Positions 5,480 through 8,435 of a stretch of DNA of 8,435 nucleotides are shown here, piece after piece. A model generated the notes under the pieces. That model saw nothing but the letters and a program-made list of their open reading frames with translations. It had not been told where the DNA came from and did no database searches. Position numbers and translations under genes: made by a program. The stretch spans positions 1 to 8,435 of the forward strand of contig DATMNI010000171.1 of the NCBI GenBank assembly GCA_035570275.1. The letters run 5' to 3'. This stretch comes from DATMNI01 sp035570275 (GTDB lineage: Bacteria > Acidobacteriota > Terriglobia > Bryobacterales > Bryobacteraceae). The number at the start of each line of letters is the position of its first letter. Positions within the stretch are counted from its first letter, which is position 1.

Positions 5480-6571
5480 ATGGCCGCGCTGAATAAGCGA
5501 TTGCTGCAGCCGGGGGAGCGGATTCGTGTGCTGGTGGTGGACGACTCCGTGGTGATCCGGCGCCTGGTCACGCATGCCCTTGAGCAGGATCCAATGCTCG
5601 ATGTGGTGGGGGCGGCATCGAACGGCGTGATCGCGCTGCAACGGATCCCGCAGCTCAATCCCGACGTTCTCACGTTGGATATCGAGATGCCGGAGATGGA
5701 TGGCCTGGAAACGTTGCGGCGCGTCCGGCGCGCCTATCCCCAACTGCGGGTAATCATGTTCAGTACGCTCACCGATCGCGGCGCGGCAGTGACCCTGGAG
5801 GCATTGACCCTGGGGGCCGACGACTACGTGACCAAGGCTTCCAACGAAGGGTCGCTCGATCGCTCGATGACGCGCCTGCGGGAAGAACTGGTCCCGAAGA
5901 TCAAACAGTTCTTCCACGTGCCGGGAAACAACGGGGCAGGGGCCAGGCCGGAAGCGGCTCACGTTTCGGCGACGCTACGCCAGACTGCGATGGTGCGGCC
6001 CAAGGTGGTGGCGATTGGAGTCTCCACGGGGGGACCAAACGCACTGGGCGCCATCCTGCCGGAGCTGCCGGCGGGCTTCCCACTGCCGGTTCTGGTGGTG
6101 CAGCACATGCCGCCTCTCTTCACGCGGTTGCTGGCCGAGCGTCTTCACTCCACCTGCCACCTGGCGGTTGAGGAAGCCAGCGACGGCGTGCCGGTGAGCG
6201 CGGGCAAGATCCTGATTGCGCCCGGAGACTTCCACCTGAAGGTGGCATCGAATGGCCGCGGCGTGCATGTGCGGCTGGATCAGTCGCCGCCGCAGAATTC
6301 CTGCCGTCCCGCCGTAGACGTTCTGTTTACCTCGATTGCGGAAGTCTATGGCGGGGCCGTCATTGCCGTGATCCTGACCGGCATGGGCCAGGATGGGTTG
6401 CACGGCGCACAGATTCTCAAGGCACAGGGGGCCAGCGTCCTGGCGCAGGATGAGGCTTCGAGTGTCGTTTGGGGGATGCCCGGCGCCGTGGTCAATGCCG
6501 GCCTTGCCGACCGCGTCCTGCCGCTGGATCAAGTGGTGCGGCAGATCCTGCGCCTGACGGGCCAAACTTAA
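5480..6571 (+). CDS. cheB: Chemotaxis response regulator protein-glutamate methylesterase CheB
   Basis: A 363-residue CheB, close to the usual length, with a receiver joined to a methylesterase. Receiver (about 14-130): acidic pair Asp21-Asp22 in VLVVDDSVVIRR, phospho-acceptor Asp67 in LTLDIEMPEMDGLETL, MFSTLT, and the Lys in YVTKASN. A linker of about 35 residues leads to the esterase (about 170-360). Its catalytic triad is visible: Ser182 in AIGVSTGGPNAL, His209 in VVQHMPP and Asp305 in LTGMGQDG; CRPAVDVLF and the SVVWGMPGAVV stretch are also typical. The enzyme removes methyl groups from, and deamidates, receptor side chains when phosphorylated by CheA, opposing CheR. It lies 25 bases after cheY and 10 bases before cheR. 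All key residues are intact, so it should be active on the poly-HAMP receptor. Confidence 0.97.
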   Translation: MAALNKRLLQPGERIRVLVVDDSVVIRRLVTHALEQDPMLDVVGAASNGVIALQRIPQLNPDVLTLDIEMPEMDGLETLRRVRRAYPQLRVIMFSTLTDRGAAVTLEALTLGADDYVTKASNEGSLDRSMTRLREELVPKIKQFFHVPGNNGAGARPEAAHVSATLRQTAMVRPKVVAIGVSTGGPNALGAILPELPAGFPLPVLVVQHMPPLFTRLLAERLHSTCHLAVEEASDGVPVSAGKILIAPGDFHLKVASNGRGVHVRLDQSPPQNSCRPAVDVLFTSIAEVYGGAVIAVILTGMGQDGLHGAQILKAQGASVLAQDEASSVVWGMPGAVVNAGLADRVLPLDQVVRQILRLTGQT

Positions 6572-6581
6572 GGGGAACAGG

Positions 6582-7415
6582 ATGCAAAGCCAAACGCAAG
6601 CCGCGGCGATTCACCCGGAGAACTACCGGTTCCTCCAAAAGCATGTCTATGCCCAAACGGGCATCGTGCTCGAAGAGGACAAGCATTACCTGTTCGAAAG
6701 CCGCCTGGCGCCGATCATCAGGCAACGCGGCCTCGGCTCGATCAACGACTTGTGCGCGCTGATTCAGGCTACTCGCGAGACAGACATCGGCCGCCAGGTG
6801 GTCGAGGCTATGACGACCAACGAGACCTACTTCTTTCGCGATCCCGCGCATTACGATGCCATACGGACTACCTTGTTGCCGCGGCTGAAGGAAGAGCGGC
6901 GGGATACCAGGAAGCTGCGGTTTTGGTCGGCGGCCGCATCCACCGGACAGGAAGCCTACAGCCTGGCCATGCTTCTGCTGGAGAGCGGTTTGAGTGACTG
7001 GAACCTTCAAATCCTGGGCACCGACTTTTCCTCGCAGGTTTTGGAACGCGCCCGTTCCGGCAAATACCAGCAGATTGAGGTGAACCGGTGGTTGCCGGCG
7101 ACCCTTCTGGTGAAGCATTTCCGGCGTTCCGGAGTGGACTGGCAGTTGAGCGAACCGGTGCGCCGGATGGCCGTCTTTGAGACGATTGATCTGCGCAAGA
7201 GCATGCGCGCTCTGGGACCTTTCGACATGGTGTTCTGCCGCAACGTCATGATCTACTTCGACAACGAAACCAAAAGGAACATATTGAAGGAACTCCACGG
7301 CACGCTGTTTCGAGGCGGCTGGCTGCTGCTGGGCGGCGCCGAAACGGCGTTTGGGGTCGACGAGTGGTTTGAAAGAACGGCCGTGGGAAGCGCGACCGTG
7401 TACGTTGCCCGCTGA
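6582..7415 (+). CDS. cheR: Chemotaxis protein-glutamate O-methyltransferase CheR
   Basis: A full-length CheR of 277 residues. The helical N-terminal domain (about 11-68) includes FLQKHVYAQTGIVLEEDKHY and SRLAPIIRQRG. The catalytic domain follows: TTNETYFFRDPAHYD (78-92), SAM-binding motif FWSAAASTGQEAYSLAM (114-130), ribose-binding LGTDFS (145-150), SGKYQQIEVNRWLP, FDMVFCRNVMIYFD (214-227) and a closing FRGGWLLLGGAET. It uses SAM to methylate glutamates in the receptor helices. AAGGGG precedes the ATG by six bases. The receptor has no C-terminal pentapeptide tether, so methylation would be by direct binding. This is the second CheR-type catalytic domain in the operon, but only this one is complete. 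Confidence 0.96.
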   Translation: MQSQTQAAAIHPENYRFLQKHVYAQTGIVLEEDKHYLFESRLAPIIRQRGLGSINDLCALIQATRETDIGRQVVEAMTTNETYFFRDPAHYDAIRTTLLPRLKEERRDTRKLRFWSAAASTGQEAYSLAMLLLESGLSDWNLQILGTDFSSQVLERARSGKYQQIEVNRWLPATLLVKHFRRSGVDWQLSEPVRRMAVFETIDLRKSMRALGPFDMVFCRNVMIYFDNETKRNILKELHGTLFRGGWLLLGGAETAFGVDEWFERTAVGSATVYVAR

Positions 7416-7424
7416 GGGAAAACC

Positions 7425-7889
7425 ATGCCAACCGAATTGAGCGTAGAGATAGTGCCGGGCGAAGTGGCGCAGATTGTGGAATCCGTATTCGAGACCATGA
7501 TGAGCCTGGAAGTGGGCGAGTGCGGGACGCCCTGGTTCCCCGGCGCGGACCGGTTGACATCCGCTGTCCACCTGGCAGGTTCGTGGAACGGAGCGGTGCT
7601 GCTGGAATGCGACCGGCGACAGGCATGCTACTTCGCGGGCCGCTTCCTCTCCATAGATCCGCCCGGCGAGGTGGACGAAGTCGTACGCGACGTGCTCGGC
7701 GAAATAGCCAACATGATCGGCGGCAACATGAAGTGTGTGATGACAGCGGGAATCCACCTCTCGATGCCCTGTGTGATCGATGGCAGCGACTACTGCCTGA
7801 GGTTCTGCGGGGCGGAAGTCCGGACGCGGCTTTCCTTTCAATGCGAAGAGGGAATCTTTTGGGTCACGGTCCTCGCCACGCGATCCTGA
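7425..7889 (+). CDS. cheX: CheX-type CheY-P phosphatase
   Basis: A 154-residue protein resembling the CheX/CheC phosphatase superfamily. The key helix reads VVRDVLGEIANMIGGNMKCVM (86-106): its E-x-x-N pair, Glu93 and Asn96, corresponds to the Glu and Asn that position water for CheY-P hydrolysis in characterised CheX. Only one such pair is seen, as in CheX and unlike CheC, which usually has two. The flanking pattern also suits: an N-terminal helix (VAQIVESVFETMMSLEV), a strand with HLAGSWNGAVLLECD, and a final strand segment ending in FWVTVLATRS. No CheZ, CheC or CheD appears in the window, so this is the likely signal terminator for CheY and perhaps CheB. GAGGGA overlaps the cheR stop and precedes the ATG by five bases. 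It is the last chemotaxis gene, and no clear terminator follows. Confidence 0.85.
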   Translation: MPTELSVEIVPGEVAQIVESVFETMMSLEVGECGTPWFPGADRLTSAVHLAGSWNGAVLLECDRRQACYFAGRFLSIDPPGEVDEVVRDVLGEIANMIGGNMKCVMTAGIHLSMPCVIDGSDYCLRFCGAEVRTRLSFQCEEGIFWVTVLATRS

Positions 7890-7991
7890 GGGCGTAAATC
7901 GAGTGACGGGGACGCGAGGCGGGCTTAGGGGAAGTTAAATAATAAGTTGGACATTTGAGCCAAGCGCGGAAGAAAATCAGGATTTCACGCA
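7890..7991. other. Gene-free spacer after cheX
   Basis: About 100 bases with no coding signal. It includes an AT-rich stretch (7936-7950, gttaaataataagtt) quite unlike the GC-rich operon. I see no hairpin followed by a T-run that would serve as a cheX terminator and no convincing promoter pair. It marks the change from the chemotaxis operon to decayed or mobile-looking sequence. Confidence 0.5.
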
Positions 7992-8293
7992 AAGCCGCGA
8001 AGAAGCCGCAAAGGAAGAGAGATTAAGAGGGATAATCGGGCCTGCTGGAGTCGGTCTATGAATTGCTCCTGGCATACGAACTGGAACACCGGCAGGCTGC
8101 GCACGACGTCGTCAGCACGTGGTTCCCCTGGTGTATCACGGCGTCCACATTGAAGTGGGATTTCGGGCAGGCAGCCCATCTGCGGCCAGCCAACAAGCGT
8201 TTGGGCTTACAGATAAACTTCAAACGGGCCCTGATCAAGGACGGCATCAAGCGCGTCGCTAACGGACTCGCCGAGCAGTCTTCTTCGCGGCTT
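7992..8293. repeat. 14-bp perfect inverted repeat bounding a relic element
   Basis: aagccgcgaagaag at 7992-8005 is the exact reverse complement of cttcttcgcggctt at 8280-8293. The repeats enclose about 275 bases containing a decayed GxxExxxR-family gene. Further partial copies of the same motif (cgcaaag, ccgcaaag; cttcgcggcttgg) stand beside each arm. The arrangement looks like a small dispersed repeat unit, but no target-site duplication is obvious. Confidence 0.65.
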
Positions 8294-8317
8294 CGCGGCT
8301 TGGGTACACCAGGCTAA
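8011..8317 (+). pseudogene. Relic of a GxxExxxR-family (PDDEXK_3-like) protein gene
   Basis: Pieces of this small nuclease-fold family appear in order but in different frames. RLRGIIG is in the frame through 8020-8040, where intact members have an LTE.IIG..IEVH stretch. GLLESVYELLLAYELEHR follows from 8039 (the family's name-giving G..E...). VVPLVYHGVHIEVGFRA is in another frame from 8119. NKRLGLQINFKRALIKDGIKRVANGL is back in the earlier frame and ends at TAA 8315-8317. Missing are the residues between IIG and GLLE, and about 30 residues after GFRA that in intact members carry the acidic and Lys catalytic core (a V-x-ELK-type strand). The 84-residue open frame starting at TTG 8063 spans the broken parts but is not a functional gene. 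Family recognition rests on motif memory, without a search. The gene is clearly inactive. Confidence 0.75.
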
Positions 8318-8323
8318 GCCTGG
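8309..8323 (+). other. Short perfect hairpin overlapping the relic's stop codon
   Basis: CCAGGC (8309-8314) and GCCTGG (8318-8323) are perfectly complementary around a TAA loop, which is the stop codon of the relic gene. A further ggctt follows. No T-run follows closely, so a terminator role is doubtful. Confidence 0.5.
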
Positions 8324-8332
8324 CTTGATCTT

Positions 8333-8435
8333 GTGAACTGAAAGGAGTTCACCATGTAAATTGCTCGTTCGTGCATGTAGCTGAACCGGAGCGAGTCGGA
8401 GCAATCCTGCTGGTGGAAACCGGGGAAGCAAACCT
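8333..8435 (+). ncRNA. Hairpin-rich sequence, possible 5' end of a structured RNA (group II intron-like)
   Basis: This stretch has no credible gene but several nested pairings. GTGAACT (8333-8339) pairs with AGTTCAC (8346-8352) around GAAAGG. ATTGCTC (8360-8366) pairs exactly with GAGCAAT (8399-8405). CTCGTTC (8364-8370) can instead pair with GAGCGAG (8389-8395). GGT-ggaa-ACC forms a GNRA-type tetraloop hairpin at about 8411-8420. A GTG start followed at once by a small GAAAGG-loop stem recalls the 5' end of bacterial group II introns, but the usual GTGYG is not exact. The window ends before any reverse transcriptase or domain V could be seen, so this is tentative. The AAGGAG before ATG 8354 leads straight into a TAA stop and is not a gene start. 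Confidence 0.3.

Noticed and set aside
6492..7841. Long minus-strand open frame (449 codons) opposite cheR and cheX
   Set aside because: It is the mirror of strongly conserved plus-strand genes in GC-rich DNA, spans two genes, and its translation has low-complexity, His/Gln/Arg-rich composition with no family motif.
8341..8359. AAAGGAG followed by ATG at 8354
   Set aside because: The next codon is TAA, so there is no gene; the purine run is part of the hairpin loop and arm at 8333-8352.
8207..8431. Minus-strand frame of 74 codons across the relic and the structured tail
   Set aside because: It runs across inverted repeats and a decayed gene on the opposite strand, with no motif or ribosome-binding site supporting it.

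Overview
This window is one strand of a GC-rich chemosensory (che-type) operon. Every recognisable chemotaxis gene is on the + strand. In order: the 3' part of a hybrid cheA (tandem CheW-like domains plus a degenerate receiver), cheW, a short CheR-like methyltransferase, a metallo-beta-lactamase-fold (MBL) protein, a soluble poly-HAMP methyl-accepting chemotaxis protein (MCP), cheY, cheB, a full-length cheR and a cheX-type phosphatase. The organism cannot be fixed from sequence alone. High GC, a CheA-CheW-receiver hybrid, CheX, a soluble poly-HAMP receptor and a relic of the GxxExxxR (PDDEXK_3) family all suit an environmental Acidobacteriota or deltaproteobacterial-type (Desulfobacterota/Myxococcota) genome. 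I lean weakly to Acidobacteriota.

Layout. 3-1146: end of hybrid cheA, broken by a 1-nt frameshift at a GGGG run near 722-725. 1150-1626: cheW. 1706-2325: CheR-like gene starting at GTG with a good Shine-Dalgarno sequence, split at an ATGA junction (1861-1864). 2313-2924: MBL-fold gene overlapping it. 2992-about 4984: receptor, whose last 50 codons are thrown out of frame near 4836, so the literal frame runs to 5031. 5080-5454 cheY, 5480-6571 cheB, 6582-7415 cheR and 7425-7889 cheX, all tightly spaced. 7890-8435 is not chemotaxis: a decayed GxxExxxR-family gene bounded by a 14-bp perfect inverted repeat, then about 100 bases of hairpin-rich sequence that runs off the window and may begin a structured RNA such as a group II intron.

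How the parts should work together (inference from family knowledge). The cytoplasmic receptor would sense an internal signal and control CheA through CheW and CheA's own CheW-like domains. CheA would phosphorylate CheY and CheB. CheR and CheB would set receptor methylation, and CheX would dephosphorylate CheY-P. The CheR-like/MBL pair sits between the coupling protein and the receptor and is the least explained part. No flagellar or pilus gene is visible, so the output (swimming, twitching or a non-motility process) cannot be assigned.

The most notable points are three independent single-base frame breaks in otherwise well-conserved genes, a receiver lacking its phospho-acceptor Asp, the near-identical 273-nt duplication in the HAMP array, the CheR-like/MBL pair, and the relic element plus structured sequence at the right edge.
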